This document shows, piece after piece, positions 38,068 through 47,642 of a DNA stretch of 64,000 nucleotides. A program made the translations under genes and the position numbers. Position 1 is the stretch's first letter; the number at the start of each line of letters is the position of its first letter. Source of the stretch: Planctomycetota bacterium (GTDB lineage Bacteria; Planctomycetota; Phycisphaerae; Phycisphaerales; UBA1924); contig JAFIFX010000010.1 in NCBI GenBank assembly GCA_020831805.1, positions 1 to 64,000 on the forward strand, given 5' to 3'. The notes below the pieces were generated by a model. It was not told where the DNA came from and did no database searches. It saw nothing but the letters and a program-made list of their open reading frames with translations.

Positions 38068-39162
38068 ATGGGTGTACAGATGCGCTCCAGGAGAGTCTCG
38101 TTCTGGGTTGGTTCATTCCTGCTCGGCGCGGCCGGCTTTGGCTCCAGCGCCCAGTGGGTCACGCCACCCGTGGATGCCGAACGGGTCGAGTACCGGCTGT
38201 TCGAGAGTGCGGCGGCGGGGACGACCGTCAGCTACCACGTTTACACGCCGCCACAGTATGACGCGTACCCAGACCGTTGTTTCCCGGTGCTGTACTGGCT
38301 GCACGGCAGCGGCGCGCAGACGGCGAGCGTCGCGCCGATCAGCGGCTGGTTCCACAACGCGATCACCGAGGGGCGGATCCCGCCGATGATCGTGGTGATG
38401 CCCAACGGCATGAGCCACCGGATGTGGTGCGATTCCAAGGACGGCCTTGTCCCGATGGAGACGGTGGTGATCGGGGATCTGCTCCCCGATGTCGACTCGA
38501 ACTACCGGACCGTCCCGGACCGGGCGGGCCGGATCGTCGAGGGGTTCAGCATGGGCGGGCAGGGCGCAGCGCGGCTTGGGTTTCGGCGTCCGGACCTGTT
38601 CGCCGGGGTCTCGATCCTCGGCGCAGGCCCGCTGCAGCTGGACTTTCTCGATGCGCCCAAGGGCGGCTCGATCCCGATGGATCTGCGGTTGCAGATCTAC
38701 GAGGCGGTCTGGGGCAGTGATCCTGCGTACTACCTCCAGCAGCACCCGCGGACGATCGCTTCGGACCACGCCGGGGAGATCATCGCGTCGGGCCAGCGCG
38801 TTCGTCAGGCGGTGGGGGACCAGGACTTCACGCTCGCGATGAACCAGGAGTTCCACGCGCACCTCACGGATCTCGGCATCCCGCACGAGTTCAGCGTGCT
38901 CCCCGGCGTCGGCCATACCGCGCCTGGCGTGTTTCTCGGCCTGGGACCCGCGAACCGAGCGTTCTACCGCGGACTCTTCGACCGCTACGACCCCGCGGGC
39001 GTCGATCTGAACGGTGACGGGCTGATCAACTTTTTCGACCTGGTGATCTACCTCGACCGGCTCGCGGGCGGCGACCCGGCCGCCGACCTCAACGGCGACG
39101 GGGTCATCAACTTCTTCGATCTGGCCGAGTATCTGGTGCGCTACCAGGGGTCGTGCTCGTAG
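38068..39162 (+). CDS. secreted esterase (EsteraseD/feruloyl-esterase-like) with variant dockerin ending GSCS
   Basis: FPVLYWLHGSGAQTAS, VEGFSMGGQGAARLG (GxSxG), GVGHTAPGV; VDLNGDGLINFFDLVIYLDRLAGGDPAADLNGDGVINFFDLAEYLVRYQGSCS. Confidence 0.88.
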   Translation: MGVQMRSRRVSFWVGSFLLGAAGFGSSAQWVTPPVDAERVEYRLFESAAAGTTVSYHVYTPPQYDAYPDRCFPVLYWLHGSGAQTASVAPISGWFHNAITEGRIPPMIVVMPNGMSHRMWCDSKDGLVPMETVVIGDLLPDVDSNYRTVPDRAGRIVEGFSMGGQGAARLGFRRPDLFAGVSILGAGPLQLDFLDAPKGGSIPMDLRLQIYEAVWGSDPAYYLQQHPRTIASDHAGEIIASGQRVRQAVGDQDFTLAMNQEFHAHLTDLGIPHEFSVLPGVGHTAPGVFLGLGPANRAFYRGLFDRYDPAGVDLNGDGLINFFDLVIYLDRLAGGDPAADLNGDGVINFFDLAEYLVRYQGSCS

Positions 39163-39178
39163 CCGGCGTGCGGCCGGA

Positions 39179-40381
39179 TCAGTCCCGCGTCGGGGCCTCC
39201 GGCGCTTCGAAGGCCAGGATCCACTGGAACCCGTAGAGCGGGTACGGCACGCGGACACGCCAGCCGCGAAGGTCTCCGGCGTTGTAGCCGATCCGTGAAC
39301 ACACGCGGTTGAGCATCTCCGGGTACCGGGGCAGGTTGTCGAGCGTGATGTCGTCGGGGTCGATCGGCTCGGGACGGACCGATGGCGTGATGCGGTCGTG
39401 GAAGCGGGCGGCGTCCTCGACATCGGCCGGCCCGCGCGCGACATTGTTGTAGAGGTACAGCTCGGGCTCGAGGCCGGGGAACACGCCCGCGCCGACGAGC
39501 AGGTCGATGATCATCGTCTGGACCGGGACATCCGGGATGACCACCACGCCGCGCTTGGTGCGTTTCTCGTCGCGGAAGCGCTTGGAGTGCGCGGGCGCGT
39601 GGACGCCGGCGAGCATGTCGAAGACGGCGTGCTTGCCGACCTCGCTGGGGCAGAACTCGTGGATGACCTTGCCGCCGCGCTCGTGGCTGCGCAGCGGGGC
39701 GGGGTCGCGCGTGTAGTAAGGCGAGAGGTCCATCGCCAGGTCGAACGACCCGCCCGGCGTGCCCACGGCCTCGTGCGGCGCGCCGTAGGTGAACGACACG
39801 GTGATGTCCGGGCGGAGCCTGCGCATGCCGAGCGCCCCGTGCACCGCGGTCACATCGAGCGCGATGTCCCGCCCGGGTGTGGGGGTCAGGATCATCGTCG
39901 AGAGCCAGGTTTCCGCCTCCACGCCGAGCACCTGGCCCATGCCCTTGAACGCCTGGTACCGACCGGCCTGCTCGAATCGCTCCAGCGCGCCCGGCTCGCG
40001 GACGCTCACCGTCGCGTCGAACGCGGCCCGGGTCCCGAACGAACGGATCGTGGCGTCGAACCGCTCCACGCACGCGGCGGCCCGGGACACCAGCAGCTCG
40101 TCCGCGCCGCGCTTGGCCGCCCCGTTGACGATCTGGCGCAGGGTCTCCGGGCCGGGCAGCATCGCCAGGATCTCCGCGCCGGGCTCGCGCCGGATGGCGC
40201 CGAGCATGCGGCTGATCGGGACGCGCCCCACCCCCAGCGCCCGGGCGACCGCCGAAGGCCCGCGGCCGCTCTCCGGCAGCGAGTCGATCAGGGCGGACAG
40301 GCCCGAGACCATGTCCCGGGCGAGTTCCTCACCGGTGGCGTTGTCCGATCGGGCCCGTCTTGTCGCATCCATCGACTGCAC
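39179..40381 (-). CDS. conserved hypothetical protein, possible HTH-containing regulator
   Basis: GPSAVARALGVGRVPISRMLGAIRR resembles an HTH; only minus-strand gene inside the island. Confidence 0.6.
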   Translation of the reverse strand: MQSMDATRRARSDNATGEELARDMVSGLSALIDSLPESGRGPSAVARALGVGRVPISRMLGAIRREPGAEILAMLPGPETLRQIVNGAAKRGADELLVSRAAACVERFDATIRSFGTRAAFDATVSVREPGALERFEQAGRYQAFKGMGQVLGVEAETWLSTMILTPTPGRDIALDVTAVHGALGMRRLRPDITVSFTYGAPHEAVGTPGGSFDLAMDLSPYYTRDPAPLRSHERGGKVIHEFCPSEVGKHAVFDMLAGVHAPAHSKRFRDEKRTKRGVVVIPDVPVQTMIIDLLVGAGVFPGLEPELYLYNNVARGPADVEDAARFHDRITPSVRPEPIDPDDITLDNLPRYPEMLNRVCSRIGYNAGDLRGWRVRVPYPLYGFQWILAFEAPEAPTRD

Positions 40382-40553
40382 CTCTGGTACGGGATTCCCC
40401 AGAGTAGCATAGGATTGGATCCAGGAAAACTTTTCGTTATTTATTACAAATCATCAAAATTTCTGGTACAGTGGTCCGGAGTGTGGGGCTTTGTCGCTGT
40501 GTGACCCCCAGTCCCGGTTTGGTCCGGGGCCCATATGTGTGGAGGATCCGGAG

Positions 40554-42146
40554 ATGAGACGGACGATTTCTCGGGCGGCGTCGGCCGCGTTGTTATTGGT
40601 GGTCGGCGGGGCCCAGGCCCAGTGGACCGACGACCCTGGATTGAACACCCCGGTCGTGGTGAAGGCAGGGGACCAGACCGTCGTGAAGACCGGCGTCGGA
40701 CCCGACGGCTCGTCGTGGACCGGCTGGTTCGATTTCGCGCCGGGGGGCATCCAGGTCCGTGTCCAGCGGCTCGACGCGGACGGGAACCAGACCTTCGACC
40801 CCGAGGGCCTGCTCGTCTCGGCCAACCCGCAGAACACCTCGACGGTCGACTGGGACCTGCGCGTCGACGATGACGGCAACTGCATGCTGGCCTTCACGGA
40901 CATTCGCGCCGGGAGCGATCTGGATGTGTACGCGTACCTGATCGCGCCCGATGGCCAGATGCTCTGGGGCGCCGACGGCGTGACGGTGTCCGACAACGAC
41001 GCCTTCGAGGCCGACCCGCGGATCATCCGGCTCGCGGGCGGCGACTACGCGGTGGTCTGGCCGCGGTTCCAGACCAACCCGGGGCTGGTGATGCAGCGGA
41101 TCAGCCCGGCGGGCGTCAAGGCGTTCGCGGGCGACGGGGTGATGCTCTCCGCCGTCGGCACCGAGGCCCCGGCGTTTGTCGAGATCGAGCCGACGAGCGA
41201 CGGCGGGTTCATCGCCGCCTGGATCCGCAACACCGCGACCTTCATGAGCCCGCGCCATGTGTGGGCGCAGAAGTTCGACGCCGACGGCGCAGCGCAGTGG
41301 GGGACCAGCCCGATCGTGGTTTCTGATGCGACCAGCGTGCCGATCGCCCACCGGCCGCGTGTGATCAACGACGGCTCGGACGGCGCGGTGATCGCGTGGC
41401 ATGACACGCGGACCGGCAGCTTCAACGCCTTCGTGCAGCGGATCAGCCCGGGCGGATCGGTGCTCTTCGCGGCCAACGGCCAGCCCGCCTCGGACGAGGC
41501 CGGCCGCCAGCAGCTCGACCCGGCCATCGCGATGGCCCCGTCCGGCGACATCATGATGATCTTCCGCAACCTCGACGGGGCCCAGTCCCAGCAGAGCATG
41601 AACGCCCAGCGGTTCGGCGGCGCGACCGGCGCACGCATGCTCGGGAACAACGGCGTCGCCCTGACCCCGTTCGACGGGCAGTTCAAGGGCCCGCCCCGCG
41701 CCGTCGCGCACGCGGACGGCATCGCCGGCGTCTTCGACCGCCAGCCGACGCTGGGCAACACCGCCGGCGTGCTGGAGATGTACATCGTCGACGAGGCCGG
41801 TGACGCGCTGGGCGGCGGGCCGATCACGGTCTCCGGCGTGCTCAGCAACAAGGGACGGCTCAACCTGAACCGCTGGGCCGACGGGCGCATGCTCGCCACA
41901 TGGTCCGACCGGCGCAACGGGCCCGAGGATATCTACGCCCAGGCGGTCAACCCCGACGGCACGCTCGGCGCGGGCGGCTGCCCGGCGGACCTGACCGGTG
42001 ACGGCCAGCTGAACTTCTTCGATGTCGCGGCCTACCTGGACCTGTACAACGCGGGCGACCCGGCGGCGGACTGGAACGGGGACGGGCTGATCAACTTCTT
42101 CGACCTGGCGGCGTACCTGGACGATTTCAACGCCGGCTGCCCGTAA
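40554..42146 (+). CDS. secreted repeat protein (propeller-like) with GC-type dockerin
   Basis: signal peptide; QRISPAGVKAFAGDGVMLS..., WHDTRTGSFNAFVQRISPGG repeats; dockerin ...NAGCP. Confidence 0.88.
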   Translation: MRRTISRAASAALLLVVGGAQAQWTDDPGLNTPVVVKAGDQTVVKTGVGPDGSSWTGWFDFAPGGIQVRVQRLDADGNQTFDPEGLLVSANPQNTSTVDWDLRVDDDGNCMLAFTDIRAGSDLDVYAYLIAPDGQMLWGADGVTVSDNDAFEADPRIIRLAGGDYAVVWPRFQTNPGLVMQRISPAGVKAFAGDGVMLSAVGTEAPAFVEIEPTSDGGFIAAWIRNTATFMSPRHVWAQKFDADGAAQWGTSPIVVSDATSVPIAHRPRVINDGSDGAVIAWHDTRTGSFNAFVQRISPGGSVLFAANGQPASDEAGRQQLDPAIAMAPSGDIMMIFRNLDGAQSQQSMNAQRFGGATGARMLGNNGVALTPFDGQFKGPPRAVAHADGIAGVFDRQPTLGNTAGVLEMYIVDEAGDALGGGPITVSGVLSNKGRLNLNRWADGRMLATWSDRRNGPEDIYAQAVNPDGTLGAGGCPADLTGDGQLNFFDVAAYLDLYNAGDPAADWNGDGLINFFDLAAYLDDFNAGCP

Positions 42147-42168
42147 TCGCCATCGCAGTCACACCACG

Positions 42169-42206
42169 ACCCGGGTTGTCACCTCCTTGACGACCCGGGT
42201 TTTTTC
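42169..42206 (+). terminator. intrinsic terminator
   Basis: acccgggttgtca-cctcct-tgacgacccgggt-ttttt (13-bp stem with one wobble). Confidence 0.85.
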
Positions 42207-42352
42207 ATGCGCACAGGCTGCGTACAGGAATCAAATCATTCGAAAATCTCCTGATTTTGGGTCAGGCCCGGGGCCGTGTTCGTGTATGGTCATGGTGTTC
42301 CATGGTCGTCGGGACCGTGGCGCGATCGGTGTTGGAACGAGGACAGGTGACG

Positions 42353-44422
42353 ATGCGGTTCAAGAATCGGTTCGGTGTGTCTGCGATGATGTTGGTGATC
42401 TGTGCGGGCGGCCTGCACGGGGCGACGGACGCGGGGTCCGCGGCGGACCCGGTTGCTCCCGCCCGGCTGCCCGCGGGCACGGCCCCGCTGCCGGACCGGA
42501 CCGCGGAGCGGGTGGGCGCGTTCAGCGCGGCCCGCATGTGGAACGAGGAGCTGCTGGCGGCGGTGCGGCGTGATCGGCCGCGTCCTCCGGTCGTTTCGAG
42601 GGATCTGTTCCATGTCTCCGCCGCGATGTATGACGCGTGGGCGGCCTACGACGCCACGGCCACCGGCGTCTTCCGGACGGAGTGGGCCGAGGCCGCGGAC
42701 ACCGCGGCGGCTCGCCGGGAGGCGGTCAGCTACGCCGCCTACCGGCTGATCGCGCACCGCTACGCCGACTCGCCTGGCGCGCCCGTGACGCTGCCCTCGC
42801 TGGACAGCCTGATGGATCTGCTCGGCTACGACCCCGCGGTCACGACCCGCACCGGGCCCAGCCCCGCGGCGGTGGGCAACCGCATCGCCGCCGCGATCAT
42901 CGCGCTGACGGCCGAGGACGGCTCCAACGAGGCGGGCAACTACGCCGACACCTCCGGCTACGCGCCGGTGAACGGCCCGCTGACGGTCGATGTGCCCGGC
43001 GTGGGCGTCCTCAACGACATCAACCGATGGCAGCCGCTGATCGTTCCGGGCTTCAGCGACCAGCAAGTCTTTCTGGCCCCCCACTGGGGTGCGGTGCGCC
43101 CGTTCGCGATCGAGCGTCCGTCGCCCGGCGAGCTGTACCTGGACCCCGGCCCGCCGCCCGTGATCGGCGGCGACGGCGACGCCGACCTCCGCGCCGATCT
43201 GCTCGAGGTCATCCGCGCTTCGGCGCAGCTCGATCCCGACGACGGCGTGATGATCAACATCTCGCCCTCGGCCGTGGGCAACAACACCCTCGGTTCGCAG
43301 GACGGGCAGGGCCACAAGACCAACCCTTCGACCGGGCAGCCCTACCCGGACAACATGGTGCTCCGCGGCGACTGGGGCCGCGTGCTCGCCGAGTTCTGGG
43401 CCGACGGCCCGCTCTCCTCGACGCCTCCGGGCCACTGGAACGAGATCGCCAACGAGGTGGTCGACACGCCCGGCTTCGAGCGACGCTTCGGCGGCGACGG
43501 GCCCGAACTCGACTCGCTGGAGTGGGATGTCAAGATGTATCTCGCCCTGAACGGCGCGGTCCACGACGCGGCCATCGCCACCTGGGAGGTCAAGGCCCAC
43601 TACGACTTCACCCGCCCGCTGTCGCTGATCCGCGGCATGGGCGCGCTCGGCCAGTCATCCGATCCCGACGGCGCGTCCTACCACCCGGACGGGTTGCCGC
43701 TGGAGGAAGGCCTGGTCGAGTTGATCACGCCGGCGTCCGCCGCGCCCGGCGAGCGCCACGAGCACCTGGCCGACCACATCGGCGAGATCGCCCTGTTTGC
43801 CTGGCAGGGTCATCCCGCCGATCCAACGGCCGAGTACGGCGGCTGCGGCTGGGTCCGCGCGGTCGAGTGGCTGCCGTACCAGCAGTTCGACTTCGTCACG
43901 CCGCCGTTCGCGGGCTACACCTCGGGCCACAGCGGCTTCAGCCGCGCCGCCGCCGAGGTGCTCACCCAGCTCACCGGCGACGCCTTCTTCCCCGGGGGGC
44001 TCGGCGAGTTCATGGCGGCCACCGGCTCGGACGGCTTCGACCTCGGCTTCGAGTTCGGGCCGCTGCAGGATGTCCCGCTTCAGTGGGCCACCTACTACGA
44101 CGCGGCCGACGAGGCGGGGATCTCGCGCATCTACGGCGGGATCCACCCGGCCTTCGACGATTTCCCGGGCCGGGTCATCGGCTCGAACGCAGGCATCGCG
44201 GCGTTCACGAGGGCCTCGGCGTCCTTCAGCGGCAGCGCGGCGTCGTTGTGCCCGGCGGACTTCGCCGAACCGTTCGGGGTGCTGGACTTCTTCGATGTCG
44301 CCGCGTTCATCGACGCGTTCGTGGCGGGCAGCCCCGCGGCGGACCTGGCCGAGCCGTTCGGCGTGCTGGATTTCGCGGACATTGCGGCGTTCTTTGACGC
44401 GTACAACGCCGGCTGCCCCTGA
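42353..44422 (+). CDS. vanadium-dependent haloperoxidase/PAP2-like protein with dockerin in which both loops are the AEPFGV variant
   Basis: WNEELLAAVRRDRPRPPVVSRDLFHVSAAMYDAWAAYD; PPFAGYTSGHSGFSRAAAEVLTQLTG; C-terminus ...NAGCP. Confidence 0.85.
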   Translation: MRFKNRFGVSAMMLVICAGGLHGATDAGSAADPVAPARLPAGTAPLPDRTAERVGAFSAARMWNEELLAAVRRDRPRPPVVSRDLFHVSAAMYDAWAAYDATATGVFRTEWAEAADTAAARREAVSYAAYRLIAHRYADSPGAPVTLPSLDSLMDLLGYDPAVTTRTGPSPAAVGNRIAAAIIALTAEDGSNEAGNYADTSGYAPVNGPLTVDVPGVGVLNDINRWQPLIVPGFSDQQVFLAPHWGAVRPFAIERPSPGELYLDPGPPPVIGGDGDADLRADLLEVIRASAQLDPDDGVMINISPSAVGNNTLGSQDGQGHKTNPSTGQPYPDNMVLRGDWGRVLAEFWADGPLSSTPPGHWNEIANEVVDTPGFERRFGGDGPELDSLEWDVKMYLALNGAVHDAAIATWEVKAHYDFTRPLSLIRGMGALGQSSDPDGASYHPDGLPLEEGLVELITPASAAPGERHEHLADHIGEIALFAWQGHPADPTAEYGGCGWVRAVEWLPYQQFDFVTPPFAGYTSGHSGFSRAAAEVLTQLTGDAFFPGGLGEFMAATGSDGFDLGFEFGPLQDVPLQWATYYDAADEAGISRIYGGIHPAFDDFPGRVIGSNAGIAAFTRASASFSGSAASLCPADFAEPFGVLDFFDVAAFIDAFVAGSPAADLAEPFGVLDFADIAAFFDAYNAGCP

Positions 44423-44497
44423 GTGCGGATGGGCCAAAGACCGGAGGATTTTTCTCTCGGATTTATTGTTTGTGGAGGCAGTCATCGATTAGACTGA

Positions 44498-44523
44498 CTG
44501 CACGCCCTGCCGCGGCGTGCAGA
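44498..44523. repeat. hairpin ctgcacgcc-ctgccgc-ggcgtgcag in the 5' region upstream of 44736
   Basis: inverted repeat read directly. Confidence 0.5.
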
Positions 44524-44735
44524 GTCTCCAGGTGATACATCGATGCGTAGATTACGAGGTACCCAGCACACCGCGATTTTGACGGTTCATCGCCTCGAGG
44601 TCGTGGTCCGCAACCGCGCCGCCCACGCACATTTGGGGGACATCGCGAACCCCCGTTCTCCGCACTGTGTCCAGCTTGCTTGTACGCATCCGGGCCACGC
44701 ACGGTATTCACCATAACCACAGCAGGACATCAATC

Positions 44736-47078
44736 ATGCACGAAATCCGATTCTTGGCACTCGCGGTATTGCTTTTGCTCAAGGGAGTCGCGACCGCTCA
44801 GGAAGTTCGGTTTTCGACAACGTTCGAAGAGATCGATTTCGCCGCGAATTTAATCGCCATTGATACCAACGGAAACGGCCGGGACGAGTTGGTCGGCTGG
44901 GCGATCAACCCGCTGCGTTACGCGGTGCTGAGCTTCGATCCGGGGGGCGGTATCACGGTCTCGCCGACGCAGGTTATCGGCGGCGACGGAGCGGTCCGTG
45001 TGAGCACCGGCGATCTCAACTCGGACGGGCTTGATGATCTCGTCTTCCTGCCACTCTTCGAGTCGCAGATCATCGTGCTTCTCAGCAACGGCGACACGAC
45101 ATTCTCGAATGCGCCGGGTTCACCCGTGCCGGCGACGGATGTCGCGCGCGCGATCCGTGTGGTCGATGCGGATCTTGATGGATTCAAGGACATCCTTCTC
45201 GCCACCAGCAACTCGATCATTTTTTACAAAGGCCGGAACGATGGTGGGTTCGATTTTCCGACTGCTTTTCATACGGGCATACCAACGGTACGCGACATGG
45301 TCTTTGCGGATTTTCGGGGCGACGGGAACCCCGTGCTGGCTGTCATAAGCGCGAACCGGAGCATTCACTTTTTCGAGCGGGACGGCCAGACCTTTACGGA
45401 GTATCAGGTTCTCCCCGCCGGAGACTGGCTGTTGCGGGCTGAAGCGATCGATGTTGACAACGCAGGGTCCATACGGCTCGTGATCGCTGCAGAAAACAAT
45501 CAGCGCGTCATCACCGTCGGTTGGGACGAAAACGCGCAAGAGTATTCCGTTCTGCACCGATCGACCCGGCTTAATTCCGGCACGACAAGCGTTGCGTTCG
45601 GGGATCTGAACGGAAATGGTATCGATGATGTCGTGTACGGCGTTAAGGATGTCGACGCGCTCCGTGTGTTCTACGCCGACCCGGATGGGTCCGGGCTTTA
45701 TACAGACTCAGGAACCGAGCTCGGCCGGTTCGAGAGGTTGAGCGGTGTGGCCGTGGCCGACATCGATGGCAATGGTGTCAATGAGCTGATCTTGGCGGGC
45801 TTCAAGAAAACGGGGGTGATGGTTCTGCGACCGGACGCGACATCCGGCCTCCGGGCGGCGACCTACTCCAGTCCCAACCCGAGCAGCTTCGGTCGGCTTC
45901 TGGCCTATGAGCAACCCGACGGGACACCCGCTGTTTACGCCATGCCCGAGGATTTCTCGCGTGCCGTTCACAGGCTGACCTTCTCCGAGATTGACGGTCA
46001 GTTCGAGATTTCTGCCGAGCAGGTCGACGGCGCGGATTTCGTCACATTGCCGACCGAGGTTGCCACCGGAGATTTGAATAACGACGGGCTTGTGGACCTC
46101 TACAGTCTCAGCACCGTCAACACCACGCGTCGCATCCAGTGGCAGCTCGCCACGCCCGAAGGCGGGTTTGGCATCCGGCTGAACCGCCAGACGGAAGCGG
46201 TCGTGTTCAATCTGACGGTCGCCGACTTCAACGGCGACGGATACGATGATGCGGCGGTCTTGGACCAGTCTGGTAACGTGCGTATCTTTTTTGCGCGGGA
46301 TGGTGGTTCGCTCGATCCTCCGACCATCGTTCCCATGACCACCGATGGATTTTCGCTCAGGTCGCTGCTGGCCAAGGATCTCGACGGCGACGGGTGGGTT
46401 GATCTGGCCTGTTTCGCACGTCCCACCAGCCAGACTTCAGTCCTGATCATTCGCTATGGACGCGGAGATGGGACCTTCGACCCGCCGGTGTCGTTCTCCA
46501 GCAACGTCGGCGTCGGCCAGACGCTCCCCGGATGGATTGATGCGGCTGATTTCAACTCGAACGGACAGCTGGACATCATCGCCGCGCAGGCCAAATCCTC
46601 GCACCTCTTTCTGTCAACGGGTATCCGAACCTATGGGCCCGTGGTGCTCGTGTCGGAAGGTCCCTCTTTGTTCAGAGTCGAAGCGGTGGATCTGAACGGC
46701 GACGGCCGGCCCGAGATCGCCACGGTCTTCGATGGCTACACCGAGATCGTGGAAGTCACGCCAGACGGCGCCATCGGGCCGCGTCGGGGCTTGTATCAGA
46801 ACCCTCCGGTCGGGTCCGTTTTCGTTGATGTCAACGCTGACGGGTTACCTGATCTTGTGTCCGCTTCAAAGTTCGATACCGCCGTGTCATTCAATGTTTC
46901 GCACGCTGCATGCCTCCCTGATCTGAATGGCGATGGGGTTGTCAACTTCTTTGATCTCGCGATTTATATTGCCCTGTTCAACGCCGGTGACCCCGACGCT
47001 GATCTCAACAACGACGGGCAACTCAACTTCTTCGACCTCGCGGCCTATCTGACCCTGTTTAACCAGGGCTGCCCCTGA
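44736..47078 (+). CDS. FG-GAP/VCBS repeat protein with GC-type dockerin
   Basis: signal peptide MHEIRFLALAVLLLLKGVATA; VVDADLDGFKDILLAT, FGDLNGNGIDDVVYG; ends NQGCP. Confidence 0.9.
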   Translation: MHEIRFLALAVLLLLKGVATAQEVRFSTTFEEIDFAANLIAIDTNGNGRDELVGWAINPLRYAVLSFDPGGGITVSPTQVIGGDGAVRVSTGDLNSDGLDDLVFLPLFESQIIVLLSNGDTTFSNAPGSPVPATDVARAIRVVDADLDGFKDILLATSNSIIFYKGRNDGGFDFPTAFHTGIPTVRDMVFADFRGDGNPVLAVISANRSIHFFERDGQTFTEYQVLPAGDWLLRAEAIDVDNAGSIRLVIAAENNQRVITVGWDENAQEYSVLHRSTRLNSGTTSVAFGDLNGNGIDDVVYGVKDVDALRVFYADPDGSGLYTDSGTELGRFERLSGVAVADIDGNGVNELILAGFKKTGVMVLRPDATSGLRAATYSSPNPSSFGRLLAYEQPDGTPAVYAMPEDFSRAVHRLTFSEIDGQFEISAEQVDGADFVTLPTEVATGDLNNDGLVDLYSLSTVNTTRRIQWQLATPEGGFGIRLNRQTEAVVFNLTVADFNGDGYDDAAVLDQSGNVRIFFARDGGSLDPPTIVPMTTDGFSLRSLLAKDLDGDGWVDLACFARPTSQTSVLIIRYGRGDGTFDPPVSFSSNVGVGQTLPGWIDAADFNSNGQLDIIAAQAKSSHLFLSTGIRTYGPVVLVSEGPSLFRVEAVDLNGDGRPEIATVFDGYTEIVEVTPDGAIGPRRGLYQNPPVGSVFVDVNADGLPDLVSASKFDTAVSFNVSHAACLPDLNGDGVVNFFDLAIYIALFNAGDPDADLNNDGQLNFFDLAAYLTLFNQGCP

Positions 47079-47115
47079 TCGCCAGCCCGCCATCGCGGCC
47101 CGCCGGGCTCGCTGC

Positions 47116-47442
47116 GGATCCCCACAACTGACGGGCAGTGATCCGGCTGCCCGCCCAGCTCGCCGACAGGTTCTGCCCCCTCGTTCGATGGAGGCTTGTG
47201 CTGCGTCACCGGCGACCCGTTCTTCTCCGGCGGGCTGGGCGCGTTCCTTGCTGCCACCAGGCCCGACGGCTTCGATCTGCGCTTTGAGTTCGGACCGCTG
47301 CAGGATGTCCCGCTTCAGTGGGCCACCTACTACGACGTGGCCGACGAGGCGGGGATCTCGCGCATCTCCGGCGGTATCCACACGGCCTTTTTGACGATTT
47401 TCCGGGCCGGCTCATCGGCTCGAACGCAGGCATCGCGGCGTA
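47116..47442 (+). pseudogene. chimeric pseudogene scar: 5' end of the NAD-epimerase locus (47116-47214) fused to a 3' fragment of the haloperoxidase gene (47206-47442)
   Basis: 47116-47214 aligns with 50343-50443 and 47206-47442 aligns with 43971-44205; the copies share tcaccggcg at the join; frameshifts in both halves. Confidence 0.85.
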
Positions 47443-47642
47443 CTTCCACCCGTCCAACAGCGGACATCCCTGACCGACAGCCCTCGGCGTCGGCGCCTGT
47501 CATCTGTGCAAACAACAAGAATTGCACGACACCGCTGAACTTTTCGCGCTGTTTTACTTGACACGCGCCGTCGCTTTCGGCAGGATGAAAACAGCTTCTC
47601 AATCGCGAGCACATCAACGAGCGCACGCTCAAAGGACGGAGG

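Noticed and set aside
47196-47561. ORF 47196-47561 as a functional gene
   Set aside because: It is the in-frame part of the chimeric scar, frameshifted relative to the haloperoxidase before its end and without start region or RBS.
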